A DNA stretch of 62,717 nt from Solobacterium sp. (GTDB lineage Bacteria; Bacillota_I; Bacilli_A; Erysipelotrichales; Erysipelotrichaceae). The stretch's first letter is position 1, and every line of letters begins with the position of its first letter. This document shows positions 35,093-44,355 of the stretch, piece by piece. A model generated the notes under the pieces. It had not been told where the DNA came from and did no database searches. It saw only the letters and a program-made list of their open reading frames with translations. A program made the translations under genes and the position numbers. The stretch covers positions 1 to 62,717 of the forward strand of contig JAFYHC010000019.1 of the NCBI GenBank assembly GCA_017539385.1, read 5' to 3'.

Positions 35093-35614
35093 ATGCGATT
35101 TAACTGGATGTTTCTGCCGGACTTTCTCGTCTGTGCGCTTTTATATTATTACTACGTATGGCCGAATATTCGAAATATGAACAGAAAACGGAAGGTTCTG
35201 TATACGGTATTCTATGTATATCTCTGCATTGTGTTATTCCTGACACTGATGCCAATTGCGATGCAATTGCCGCAATTGCTGGAAGGATACCACTCCCCCA
35301 TCAACTGGGAATTATTCCGTGACTGGCGTCATATGTACGGAGATTACCGGCTGGAGATCATTTACAATGTCCTGCTGTTTGTACCGTTTGGCTTTCTACA
35401 TCAGCAGATCTTCCGCTGCAGATGGCGGACGACGCTGTTACTGGGATTCCTATTTTCCCTGTGCATTGAACTGGTGCAGCCGTTATTAAGCTATACACGG
35501 GTCGCGGATGTCACGGATCTCTTTGATAATACTCTCGGTACATTCATTGGTATTATCACCTGGCATCTGATCCATTATTTTGTTGAGAATCTGAAATTGA
35601 GAAACCACTCCTGA
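35093..35614 (+). CDS. VanZ-like membrane protein
   Basis: The 173-aa protein has four to five membrane helices with the VanZ family landmarks NVLLFVPFGFL, a central SLCIELVQ segment and the DVTDLFDNTLGTFIG block. VanZ-like proteins affect teicoplanin susceptibility in some Firmicutes, but most members are uncharacterised. I use the ATG at 35093; a TTG at 35087 is possible. No clear ribosome site is visible. Confidence 0.85.
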   Translation: MRFNWMFLPDFLVCALLYYYYVWPNIRNMNRKRKVLYTVFYVYLCIVLFLTLMPIAMQLPQLLEGYHSPINWELFRDWRHMYGDYRLEIIYNVLLFVPFGFLHQQIFRCRWRTTLLLGFLFSLCIELVQPLLSYTRVADVTDLFDNTLGTFIGIITWHLIHYFVENLKLRNHS

Positions 35615-35660
35615 AACAGTACATGCTATGATGAAAGTACAGTAAAGAGGTACACAGATC

Positions 35661-36590
35661 ATGTTATTTGATAAGTATTGCTATGACGGCAGCCAGCCAT
35701 TTCATATCAGCAAGGTTTCAACGGATGAAACCAGTCTCTGCATTGACCGCAGTGATGCCGAAGCACGCATGGCGGACAACAATGCAATGATCGATGAACT
35801 GCAGCAGAAATTATATGCGGATAAGAAGGAAGGTGTGATCTTCCTGTTCCAGGCAATGGATGCGGCTGGAAAGGATGGGACGATCCGTGCCGTTTTATCC
35901 TGTCTGTCTCCGCATGGTGTCCACGAAGCAGCGTTCAAGTCACCCAGTTCCAATGAACTGGCACATGACTTCCTGTGGCGCGTAGCGGCTCAGGTACCGG
36001 CAAAGGGAGAGATCGCCATCTTTAACCGTTCGCACTATGAAGATGTCCTCATCGGCAGCGTAAAGGAACTCTACCGCACCCAGGCCAATGCCAGGCGCAT
36101 TGATCTCGACAAAGTGATCGAACACCGCTATGAGGATATCCGCAACTTTGAGGAATATCTCTACCGCAACAATGTCCGCACGGTCAAACTGTTCCTCAAT
36201 GTATCCAAGGAAGAACAGGCAAAGCGCTTCCTGTCACGGATCGAAGAACCGGAGAAAAACTGGAAATTCAGCGGCAGTGACTACGAAGAGCGTGCCTATT
36301 GGGATGCGTATCAGGAAGCCTTTGAGAATGCAATCAATGCGACTTCGACAAAGCATTCCCCCTGGTATGTGATTCCGGCAGATCACAAATGGTATATGCG
36401 CTATGTGGTCTCTGAGATCATTCTTGCAACATTGCAGGATATGGACCCCCAGTATCCTGTCGTTACGGAAGAACGTCTTGCGACTTTTGCAAAATACCGG
36501 GAAGAACTGCTGAAGGAACTGCCTGCAGGCTATTCCCCCAAACCGGCAAAGAAGAAAAACAAGAAGAAAAAGAAGCCGCAGATCCAATAA
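35661..36590 (+). CDS. Polyphosphate kinase 2 family protein
   Basis: The 309-aa protein has a PPK2 Walker A block (FQAMDAAGKDGT, 63-74), the Walker B region IFNRSHYEDV (about 119-128) and the lid segment with RRID-x-DKVIEH. It transfers phosphate between polyphosphate and nucleotides (ADP/AMP or GDP; the subclass cannot be settled by eye). The C-terminus is a Lys-rich tail (KPAKKKNKKKKK). A PPK1 gene lies 3 kb away on the other strand, so synthesis and use of polyphosphate are encoded close together. Terminated at 36598. Confidence 0.9.
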   Translation: MLFDKYCYDGSQPFHISKVSTDETSLCIDRSDAEARMADNNAMIDELQQKLYADKKEGVIFLFQAMDAAGKDGTIRAVLSCLSPHGVHEAAFKSPSSNELAHDFLWRVAAQVPAKGEIAIFNRSHYEDVLIGSVKELYRTQANARRIDLDKVIEHRYEDIRNFEEYLYRNNVRTVKLFLNVSKEEQAKRFLSRIEEPEKNWKFSGSDYEERAYWDAYQEAFENAINATSTKHSPWYVIPADHKWYMRYVVSEIILATLQDMDPQYPVVTEERLATFAKYREELLKELPAGYSPKPAKKKNKKKKKPQIQ

Positions 36591-36597
36591 TGCTTAC

Positions 36598-36620
36598 AAG
36601 GGACTCCGTCCCTTTTTTTT
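36598..36620 (+). terminator. Terminator of the PPK2 gene
   Basis: A 7-bp stem AAGGGAC/GTCCCTT with a 3-nt loop is followed by T6 or more. Confidence 0.85.
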
Positions 36621-36692
36621 CATCAGGACGGGAAAAACTATTTATAATAAAAACAGAAGTATTGCGGCAGAAGAATATGCCGCGGAGGGAAT

Positions 36693-37292
36693 ATGAAAAA
36701 TACAATTATTACGATCAGCCGGCAGTACGGAAGCGCCGGCCGCGGCATCGGACACAAGGTGGCGGAAAAACTCGGCATTGAATGCTACGACAGCCAGATC
36801 ATCCAGAAGATCGCCGAAGAGAGCGGCTTCGATGCAGAGTATGTGCGCCAGAACAGTGAAGGAACAGCAGAACCGGGTTTCTTTGCAAGTCTTACCGGTA
36901 TGGACCTGTTCACGTATTCCAACCGGGACACCATCTGGATCCTGCAGTCCAAAATCATCAATGAACTGGCAGAGAAAGGACCGTGCGTCATCGTCGGCCG
37001 CTGTGCAGACTATATCCTGAGGGATAAATATGATCTTCTGCGTGTATTCATCTATGCAGATGACAAAGACAGGATCCGCCGGATCACCGAAGAATATCAC
37101 GAAGCAGATGCACATCCGGAAAAGCATCTTGTTGCCAATGACAAGCGCAGAGCAACGTATTATGACCTGTATACCGATCAGAAATTCGGCGATTATCATT
37201 ACTATGACCTGTGCCTGAGCAGTTCTGTACTCGGTCTTGATCTGTGTGCAGATATGATCGTACAGGCCTATGACAAAGTAACAAAGGAATAG
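36693..37292 (+). CDS. Cytidylate-kinase-like protein
   Basis: The 199-aa product matches the cytidylate-kinase-like family: MKNTIITISRQYGSAGRGIGHKVAEKLG is the P-loop region, followed by YDSQIIQKIAEESG and VGRCADYIL. These are P-loop kinases of uncertain nucleotide specificity, distinct from the essential Cmk. Ribosome site GGAGGG. The esterase follows after 6 nt, so co-transcription is likely. Confidence 0.85.
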   Translation: MKNTIITISRQYGSAGRGIGHKVAEKLGIECYDSQIIQKIAEESGFDAEYVRQNSEGTAEPGFFASLTGMDLFTYSNRDTIWILQSKIINELAEKGPCVIVGRCADYILRDKYDLLRVFIYADDKDRIRRITEEYHEADAHPEKHLVANDKRRATYYDLYTDQKFGDYHYYDLCLSSSVLGLDLCADMIVQAYDKVTKE

Positions 37293-37298
37293 GCAGCT

Positions 37299-38096
37299 AT
37301 GGCAAAGGTCGTCTGTAACTTCTATTCCTATGTATTGAACCGGGCACTGGATATTACCGTTATCCTGCCGTCCGTCACCTGTCCGGAATCCCTTGGTCTT
37401 GCCGGTTATCCGCCAAGCCATGCGCTTCCTGACAAATTCCCTGTTCTGTATCTTCTCCATGGATTTGGAAATAACCATGCCCAGTGGACAGGCTATACCA
37501 ATGTGGAAATGTATGCGGAAGAGCGGCGTATTGCGGTGGTCAATCTTTCTGCAGAAAACAAAGCCTATGCGAAAGTGGGCGGGGATGATTTCATGCGGCT
37601 CATTGAAGAAGAGCTTCCTGCCTTTGTAACAAATTACTTCCCCATTTCCGATAAACCGGAAGAGACTTATATTGCCGGATTGTCCATGGGCGGCTATGGC
37701 GCTTACCTGCATGGTCTTTTCCATCCGGAAAAATACCGTGCCATTGGTGCATTCTCTGCAGCTGTATCCATCGATCCTGCTTCCTTTGCGCTTTCCCCCT
37801 TCGGGAAACCAAAAGATGCAGATCCTGCCTATGATCTGAAGAAAGTGGCAGCACTGGTCAGACAACAGGGAAAGTCATTCCCGAAGATCTACGCTTCCTG
37901 CGGCACAAAAGACCCGCTGTATCAGGCAGATAAAGATTTCATTGCTTTCCTGAAGGATCTTGGTGCAGATGTCACATGGGATGAGATGGAAGGCTATGGC
38001 CATGAATGGCGCTTCTGGGATGCACAGGTCGAACGCTTCCTGGACTGGATCGAGAGGGATGATACCTACGCCAGACTTGGAAAACGCTCTGTATAA
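37299..38096 (+). CDS. Alpha/beta-hydrolase esterase (esterase D/tributyrin type)
   Basis: The 265-aa protein has the alpha/beta-hydrolase elements of the putative-esterase family: oxyanion region LLHGFGNNHAQW, nucleophile elbow GLSMGGYGA with the catalytic Ser, and the catalytic His in GYGHEWRFWD. The late Asp is probably in CGTKDPLY. Members hydrolyse acetylated sugars or short esters. It is cytosolic, without a signal peptide. Terminated at 38107. Confidence 0.88.
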   Translation: MAKVVCNFYSYVLNRALDITVILPSVTCPESLGLAGYPPSHALPDKFPVLYLLHGFGNNHAQWTGYTNVEMYAEERRIAVVNLSAENKAYAKVGGDDFMRLIEEELPAFVTNYFPISDKPEETYIAGLSMGGYGAYLHGLFHPEKYRAIGAFSAAVSIDPASFALSPFGKPKDADPAYDLKKVAALVRQQGKSFPKIYASCGTKDPLYQADKDFIAFLKDLGADVTWDEMEGYGHEWRFWDAQVERFLDWIERDDTYARLGKRSV

Positions 38097-38106
38097 GCAG
38101 GCATAT

Positions 38107-38138
38107 GAAAACGGGTCAACGTGATCCGTTTTCTTTTG
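38107..38138 (+). terminator. Terminator of the kinase-esterase operon
   Basis: An 8-bp stem GAAAACGG/CCGTTTTC with an 11-nt loop is followed by TTTT. Confidence 0.75.
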
Positions 38139-38144
38139 CTCGTA

Positions 38145-39806
38145 TTATTTGACCAGGATCGATCCGCCGATGAATTCCCGCAGGATGGAATTGTTCAGGA
38201 TGACCGAATCATCTTCCAGTTCCGTAAAGAATGCAAGGAAGTCCAGCATGCGCTGTGCTTCGGGGTATTCCGGCTGATCCGGTGTAATTCCCTCTAACAG
38301 CGGGCGCGCATATTTCTTCAGCACAGACAATTCATACAGACAGTGGGAATTGAAGAATGAATCGGCTTCTCCGTTGTATGGGAAGATCCATGTTTCTTCG
38401 CCTCTGCGCACAGACGGCCATTCCCGGATCGTCTGGGCAGCTTTCCTTCCCCGCGTCCTGTGGTCACGCACCATACGCCGCAGCATTCTTGCGTCTGTTG
38501 TCGGCACACGGTGATGGCGGTCAATATTCAGCTGTGTCAATGGACTGATATAGATGCGGTATTTTTCATCTTCCGCAATACCCTCTGTCAGCTTCGGATT
38601 CAGCGCATGGATCCCTTCGATCACAATGGGCTGGTCCGGCTCGATCGATACGATGCGCTTTCCGAAGATCTTCTTTCCATCGATGAAATCAAATTCCGGG
38701 ATATCCACCGTATCACCTTTCAGCAGGCCGTTCATCTGCGTGCCAAACAGCATAATATCCACGGCATCCAGGGCTTCAAAATCCAGTTCCCCGTTTTCAT
38801 CCGGAACCATGTCCTTGCGGTCCACAAAGTAGTCATCCGTACCAAGGTAGAGCGGATTGAGACCGCTGACACGCAATTGGATGCAAAGGCGTCTTGCAAA
38901 GGACGTCTTGCCGGAAGAGGACGGACCGGCGATCAGGATGATGCGCTTCTTTTTGCGGCGGATCAGTTCAGCAATATTGGCGATCTTTTTCTCATGCAGT
39001 GCTTCTGACAACATGACCAGTTCTTCCGCTTGACCGCTTTCTACCATCCGGTTGAGATCATAGGCATAGTGCACATGCATGAGCTTCTGCCAGTGATTTT
39101 CTTCGGAGAATGCCCCATAGAGCACCGGCTGCTCGGCAAAGGGCGGCACATTGTCTGGATATTTGAAATGCGGGAACCGCAGCAGTAATCCGGTCCGGTA
39201 TGGACGTACTTCAAAACTGTGCAGATAGCCGCAATGCGGCAATGTATGAATGAAGAAGAAGTCACTCTCCCCGTTGATCTCGCACTGGTAGGAGCCTTTG
39301 ACTTCTGGTGCTGTTTCATACACCGGAATGCGGGACAGACCGCCATGGCGGCGGATCTCGGAAATGACATCTTCCCGCTGATACCATGTCTCATGGATCT
39401 CTGTCTTTGCCTGTACCTGTTCCTGCATGTATTTCTGGATGCGGCGGGCATTGGTGCGGTCGGGACGTGCACCGTGAATGGTGGTGAACAGTCCCTTGGA
39501 CAGGGAATTCTCTACCTTGATCTGCACATCTCTTCCGCATGCCGCATGGACCGCATGGATATACAGGAAGATCAGTGTTGTCTGATAGGACATGTTGGCA
39601 TAGGCATCCCGGATATCCAGCAGTTCCAGCATGCCGTCTTCATGGAGCGGTTCATTCAGGCGGACGGGAACACGGTCTTTGCGGCATCCCAGTATGGCAT
39701 GTTCGCACGCATGTTTCTGATCCTGCAGGATTTCTTCCGCGCTTACTCCATCGTTGTATTCTGCTGTCTCAATGATTCCATCGGGCCAGTGTAATTCCAG
39801 TTTCAT
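38145..39806 (-). CDS. Nucleoside kinase with TGS and ThrRS-like N-terminal domains
   Basis: The 553-aa protein starts with a TGS domain and a threonyl-tRNA-synthetase second-additional-domain-like region (LFTTIHGARPD, IHETWYQREDV, about 1-220). A uridine-kinase/phosphoribulokinase domain follows, with Walker A IAGPSSSGKTSFARR near residue 295 and the YLGTDDYFVDR block. This is the well-known nucleoside kinase of Firmicutes, likely a pyrimidine nucleoside salvage enzyme. It overlaps the ppk1 stop by 4 nt (ATGA), so it is expressed with polyphosphate kinase 1. Confidence 0.9.
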   Translation of the reverse strand: MKLELHWPDGIIETAEYNDGVSAEEILQDQKHACEHAILGCRKDRVPVRLNEPLHEDGMLELLDIRDAYANMSYQTTLIFLYIHAVHAACGRDVQIKVENSLSKGLFTTIHGARPDRTNARRIQKYMQEQVQAKTEIHETWYQREDVISEIRRHGGLSRIPVYETAPEVKGSYQCEINGESDFFFIHTLPHCGYLHSFEVRPYRTGLLLRFPHFKYPDNVPPFAEQPVLYGAFSEENHWQKLMHVHYAYDLNRMVESGQAEELVMLSEALHEKKIANIAELIRRKKKRIILIAGPSSSGKTSFARRLCIQLRVSGLNPLYLGTDDYFVDRKDMVPDENGELDFEALDAVDIMLFGTQMNGLLKGDTVDIPEFDFIDGKKIFGKRIVSIEPDQPIVIEGIHALNPKLTEGIAEDEKYRIYISPLTQLNIDRHHRVPTTDARMLRRMVRDHRTRGRKAAQTIREWPSVRRGEETWIFPYNGEADSFFNSHCLYELSVLKKYARPLLEGITPDQPEYPEAQRMLDFLAFFTELEDDSVILNNSILREFIGGSILVK

Positions 39807-41935
39807 TCTTTCTTTTCCTTTTTCCTCTTGCCATGGAAGACGACTGCTTCCTGCCGTGCTGCAGGACGTGCAGCTTCCACAGGCACTTCACCCTGTGTCT
39901 TTTCCATCATGACATCCTGTGAAGCAATCGGCTCATCATCCGTCTGGATCTTGTGCAGACGTCCGTTCGGCATGAGTTTTCTAGCCTTTGCCGTATCCGC
40001 CATGCACAATGCCAGATATTCCCGGATTCGTCTGCGGATATTGGCATCCTGGATCGGGCAGGCGATCTCTACACGCCGTTCTGTATTGCGCGTCATGAAG
40101 TCTGCCGATGAAATATACATGCGCTCGCTCAGTCCCTTGCCGAAGACATACACACGGGAATGTTCCAGATACCGTCCGACGATGGACATGATCTCAATAT
40201 TCTCTGTCTTGCCCGGGACACCCGGCAGGATACACGAGATACCGCGTACGATCAGTGTGATCTTTACACCGGCACACGATGCTTCGATCAGCTTGCGGAT
40301 GATTTCTTCATCGGTAACTGCATTGACTTTGCACAGGATGCGTCCCTCTGCACCTTTTTCTATTTCCCTGTCGATCAGTGACAGGATCGTGCTCTTAAGA
40401 GATACCGGCGCTACCAGCAGGGAATGGTATTCCCCATCCAGTACACCCATGTACATATTCTTGAAGAATTCCAGACCGTCCTTCACGATCGCAGCCCGGG
40501 ATGTCAATAGTGCCAGATCGGTATACTGCTTAGCCGTATTCTCATTGAAATTGCCGGTCGAGATCAATGCACAGTGCTCCGGCTTCTTCCCGTTCATGCG
40601 TGTGATCAGGCAGATCTTCGAATGTACCTTGTAGTTATCAAAGCCATAGATGACATTACAGCCGGCATCTTCCAGACGCTCGGAGTAGTCAATATTATTC
40701 TGTTCATCAAAGCGTGCTTTCAATTCGATCAGCACATCGACTTCTTTTCCGTTTTCCGCTGCCAGGCACAGATAGTCCACCAGACGCGCATGCGATGCCA
40801 GACGGTAGATCGTGATCTTGATCGATACAACATTCGGATCCGATGCACTCTCTTTTAGCAGCCGTAAAAATGGCTCCATGGACTCATACGGATAACTGAG
40901 CAGGACATCTTTCTTCTGGATCTGATCAAAGAGATTCTCTGAATAATCCAGTGCCGGTGTCAGCTTTGGCTCATATTTTTCAAATACGAGGTCTTTTGAA
41001 ATTTCTGCCGGCAGTGACTTTTCCAGTGAGAAGACATACTTCATGGACATCGGCACAGCCTGTACAAACAATGCCTGCTGTGTTGTACCAAGATGCGTCA
41101 ATAGATATTTACGAAATGCAGTGCTTGGCTTCTTGCTGCAGTCGACGCGTGTGATGTTCATCTTGCGGCGTTCTTTCAGCACTCTCTGCATCTTCTTCTT
41201 GTAGTCGACGATATGATCAAACAATGCATCTTCCGGATCTACATAGGCACTGCGTGCCACAGCGATCTTCATGGATTCTTCCACGATGACATCCGGGAAG
41301 ATCTCCGGCAGCCGGTTCAGAATGACATCCTCGGTATGTACGAAGCGCAGTTTGTTTTCTGCCGGCAGTAAAATGATCTCCGGCAGTACCGAAGGCACCG
41401 GAATCAGTCCGAAGGAACTCTTGTTCTTATACTTCATCATGGCTGCCGCATAGATGACATTGTTCTGCAGATTCGGGAACGGATGATGGGAGTCTACGAT
41501 CTGCGGCGACAGCAGCGGTGAGATCTCACGGCGGAAATACTTGCGCAGATATTTCAGTTCTGCCTTTGTGCATTCTTCCAGACCGATGTCTTCCACACCT
41601 GCTTTGGCAAGACGCTTCTTCAGGTCCAGATAGATCTCATCTCTCTTCTTGCATGTACGCTTGGCAATCCGGTAGATCTCATTCAATTGCTGCTGCGGGG
41701 TCATGCCGGACTTATTATCGACGCGTGCTACATTGACCTGTTTCATATCAAACAGACTTCCGACTCTTACCCGGAAGAATTCCGTCAGATTGGATGTATA
41801 GATGCTGACAAATTTCAGCCGTTCCAGTAATGGAACGGTCTTATCTTTTGCTTCATTCAGACAGCGGTCATCAAAACGCAGCCAGGACAGTTCCCGGTTC
41901 TGCGTACAGCCTTCTTTGTATAGATTCCTGATCAT
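39803..41935 (-). CDS. ppk1: Polyphosphate kinase 1
   Basis: The 710-aa protein is a full-length PPK1. It has the N-terminal NRELSWLRFDDRCLNEA, the YPYESMEPFLRLLKESASDP block, the autophosphorylated His at 438 (YKVHSKICLI) and the second PLD-like half (LISTGNFNENTAKQYTDL). It makes polyphosphate from ATP at the membrane. The C-terminal 60 residues are a basic, low-complexity tail. A GNAT gene lies 1 nt upstream and the nucleoside kinase overlaps downstream, so all three are probably one operon. Confidence 0.96.
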   Translation of the reverse strand: MIRNLYKEGCTQNRELSWLRFDDRCLNEAKDKTVPLLERLKFVSIYTSNLTEFFRVRVGSLFDMKQVNVARVDNKSGMTPQQQLNEIYRIAKRTCKKRDEIYLDLKKRLAKAGVEDIGLEECTKAELKYLRKYFRREISPLLSPQIVDSHHPFPNLQNNVIYAAAMMKYKNKSSFGLIPVPSVLPEIILLPAENKLRFVHTEDVILNRLPEIFPDVIVEESMKIAVARSAYVDPEDALFDHIVDYKKKMQRVLKERRKMNITRVDCSKKPSTAFRKYLLTHLGTTQQALFVQAVPMSMKYVFSLEKSLPAEISKDLVFEKYEPKLTPALDYSENLFDQIQKKDVLLSYPYESMEPFLRLLKESASDPNVVSIKITIYRLASHARLVDYLCLAAENGKEVDVLIELKARFDEQNNIDYSERLEDAGCNVIYGFDNYKVHSKICLITRMNGKKPEHCALISTGNFNENTAKQYTDLALLTSRAAIVKDGLEFFKNMYMGVLDGEYHSLLVAPVSLKSTILSLIDREIEKGAEGRILCKVNAVTDEEIIRKLIEASCAGVKITLIVRGISCILPGVPGKTENIEIMSIVGRYLEHSRVYVFGKGLSERMYISSADFMTRNTERRVEIACPIQDANIRRRIREYLALCMADTAKARKLMPNGRLHKIQTDDEPIASQDVMMEKTQGEVPVEAARPAARQEAVVFHGKRKKEKKE

Positions 41936-41936
41936 A

Positions 41937-42476
41937 TTAGATACCTTCTCTTGCCATCCATTGTACCATGCTTTTACCCTGCAGAAGAAACTCGTATTCG
42001 GATATATTTTCTTTTATACGTACTTTTCTGAATCCGCATTTCTGCAGCAATGCCGCAGAAGCAGTGTTTGCAGCATGTGTTCTTGCTGTGATTCTGTATA
42101 TGCCTGTCTTATCTTTGAGATACCGCATCAGAAGCCGCAATGCACTGCATGCATATCCCTGTCTGCGGTATGCATTCCGGATACGGTATCCGATCTCTGC
42201 CGAGCGGCGCGATACATGGTAGATCTCCAGCAGTCCGAGCAATGTGCCGTCTTTGCCGAAGATGCCCAATACCACCTCTTTACGCTCTTTGTACCATCGT
42301 TCGCACTCCCGTTCAAGCATGCATGCATTCTCATATGGAAGCGGTGCATCATAGATTTCCTGCAGCTGCGGAATATCTTTTTTCTGAATGCGCCGCAATG
42401 TGACACGCTCATTGTGCAGAATGGGAAAGACATGAAAGAGATCCTGTTGTTTTATGTGAAGTTTCATCCTGTCCAT
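41937..42476 (-). CDS. GNAT-family N-acetyltransferase (RimJ/RimL type)
   Basis: The 179-aa protein has the Gcn5-like core with acetyl-CoA loop RNAYRRQGYACSALRLLM, and the typical final sequence NTASAALLQKCGFRKV. The layout matches RimJ/RimL-like acetyltransferases that modify protein N-termini or small amines. Its stop is 1 nt before the ppk1 start. Confidence 0.9.
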   Translation of the reverse strand: MDRMKLHIKQQDLFHVFPILHNERVTLRRIQKKDIPQLQEIYDAPLPYENACMLERECERWYKERKEVVLGIFGKDGTLLGLLEIYHVSRRSAEIGYRIRNAYRRQGYACSALRLLMRYLKDKTGIYRITARTHAANTASAALLQKCGFRKVRIKENISEYEFLLQGKSMVQWMAREGI

Positions 42477-42519
42477 TATACTATGACATCGTTTTTATTC
42501 CGTCAGACGGTTGAGATTT

Positions 42520-44250
42520 TTACCGTCTGAACCGGATGCATACATTGTTCAGATGCAAGGCAGCGGAATAGCTGACTTCATCCGCCGAGGCAAAGATCAT
42601 GCGCAGGCCGATATTTTTAAGCGGATCCTCCGGATGGATCATTTTATAGCGCTCGGTCAGATCAAACGGCCTGCCGTCATCCCGCACCCGCAGGATGAGA
42701 TCGTCAATGCATAATGCCAGACGCACTTCGAGATGATGCCTTTGTTCATCTTTGAAGCCATGTGTGAGGCTGTTATCTGCCAGTTCCTGCGCACAGAGTG
42801 CCGCATGCACGGCTGTACGCCCTGGTATACCATGTGTTCTGCAGAAGACAAGAATCCTTTCCGATACCGCTGCAGATTCTTCCAGAGAAGCCACTGTACA
42901 GCGGAATTCATCCTGCACGCTCTTCTGCAGCAGCAGCGGCTTATGGAACAGAATGAACAGTCCCAATACTGCCGCTGCCGCAAAAACACCAAGAATATTC
43001 CATATCGTAAAAGAGAGATAGACGCCGGTATCTCCATACTGCCGTCCCAGCAGGAACGCACAGCAAACTGGCAGTACCAGACCAATAAGGATCTGTACTG
43101 TCCCCGCTTCTTTCTTCCTGTCAATTCCCTGCATGCATGCGCACGATGCCTGACACAATGCCGCAAAGAGCACTCCCGGAAAATACAGCCGCAGTGCCAA
43201 TGCGGCCTGCTGTATCACCGTCTGCTCCGAGGCAAACAGTCCGGACACAGGTGCAGAAAACACAATGCCAATGGCCATGATTGCAAATCCTGCGATCACC
43301 GCCCAGCGCACGATCATATCCCAGAGATCTTTCAGACCTTCTCTGTCTTCTTCTCCGGCAAAGACTGCCGCCATCAGAAGTGATGCATCGGCCAGGCCGG
43401 TAACGAACGCACTCGGGAAATAACTGACCGCATCCTGTACGGAAAGTGCCGCAAGTCCCGTCAATGTACCATAGCGGATCATGAACTGATTGATCGCCAG
43501 TGGTCTCAGCAGTTCACACAGATACAATCCCGCTAACGGCATTCCCGCCGCAATGATCTCCTTCATCTGCCCGCTACGTGGCATCTCTGTTCCTGCATGC
43601 AGGATCGACCGCTTCTGCAGAAAGTGTGCAAACACAGTCAGAAATGCCAGCAGATAGGCAAATGCACTGGCAGCTGCGATCCCGCCCATACCGCCATCCA
43701 TACGCACTGCCACAAGATCCCCGACCACATCCGCCGCAAATATCACTGCCGATGCAAGGATCAGCCGTCTGTTTTCTCCTTCCAGCAGCGCTGCAGCACA
43801 AAGCAGGTCATACATCATAATGGGAACAGCAGCGAGAAGAATATAACGCACATACTCTTCCGTCATTGTCATGACTGCAGGATCTGCATCACCCGCAAGA
43901 AAAGACGCAGCCAGCGACGGACACAATCCTCCCGCCAATGTAAATAACAATGCGATCCCGCCCAGAAGTGTAAATGTCATACGGAACATGCGCTGTGCAT
44001 TGTCATTGCGTCCATGTGAGAGTTCTTTTGCCAGTATGACGGATACACCCACGGACAGCACCGCACTGAACAGACTCATACAGCTGAAGACAGGCGCAGC
44101 CAGTTTCAATGCGGAAAGACCAGCCTGTCCGAGATAATTTCCCGTGACAGCACTGTCGATCATGCCAGTCAGCGACAATGTCAGATTGCGTACTGTACCG
44201 GCTATTACCAGCCGCGTGAATATATTGTGATGCATGGGATTCTGTTTCAT
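42520..44250 (-). CDS. MATE transporter fused to an RsbW-like HATPase domain
   Basis: I place the start at 44250 (GGAAAGAG upstream). The longer frame to 44346 runs through the treC terminator and is rejected. The 576-aa protein has twelve MATE-type helices (about 1-440). It ends with a 134-residue domain of the anti-sigma/serine-kinase GHKL type, with N-box CAQELADNSLTHG (E489, N493), the RDDGRPFDL block and a NIGLRMI G-box. Na+ or H+ driven efflux is expected for the first part. The ATPase part resembles RsbW/SpoIIAB and could bind ATP and a partner protein. The combination suggests regulated transport or signalling. Confidence 0.85.
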   Translation of the reverse strand: MKQNPMHHNIFTRLVIAGTVRNLTLSLTGMIDSAVTGNYLGQAGLSALKLAAPVFSCMSLFSAVLSVGVSVILAKELSHGRNDNAQRMFRMTFTLLGGIALLFTLAGGLCPSLAASFLAGDADPAVMTMTEEYVRYILLAAVPIMMYDLLCAAALLEGENRRLILASAVIFAADVVGDLVAVRMDGGMGGIAAASAFAYLLAFLTVFAHFLQKRSILHAGTEMPRSGQMKEIIAAGMPLAGLYLCELLRPLAINQFMIRYGTLTGLAALSVQDAVSYFPSAFVTGLADASLLMAAVFAGEEDREGLKDLWDMIVRWAVIAGFAIMAIGIVFSAPVSGLFASEQTVIQQAALALRLYFPGVLFAALCQASCACMQGIDRKKEAGTVQILIGLVLPVCCAFLLGRQYGDTGVYLSFTIWNILGVFAAAAVLGLFILFHKPLLLQKSVQDEFRCTVASLEESAAVSERILVFCRTHGIPGRTAVHAALCAQELADNSLTHGFKDEQRHHLEVRLALCIDDLILRVRDDGRPFDLTERYKMIHPEDPLKNIGLRMIFASADEVSYSAALHLNNVCIRFRR

Positions 44251-44307
44251 GTGTACTCTTTCCGTCATTACTGTATCACCGCAGCCTGATCCATGCCCGT
44301 TTTTTGT

Positions 44308-44341
44308 ATGAAAAAAGGAGGATGACATGAGCCATCCTCCT
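44308..44341 (-). terminator. Terminator of the treBC operon
   Basis: On the minus strand a 9-bp stem AGGAGGATG/CATCCTCCT is followed by T6. It would mimic a ribosome site in the false upstream start of the MATE gene. Confidence 0.85.
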
Positions 44342-44355
44342 GACATGTGTATGCG

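Noticed and set aside
38145..39806. Threonyl-tRNA synthetase fragment
   Set aside because: The TGS and ThrRS-like N-terminal domains are normal parts of this nucleoside kinase family, and a kinase Walker A follows.
44251..44346. Longer N-terminus for the MATE fusion protein
   Set aside because: This stretch contains the treC terminator hairpin; the apparent AGGAGG is part of its stem.
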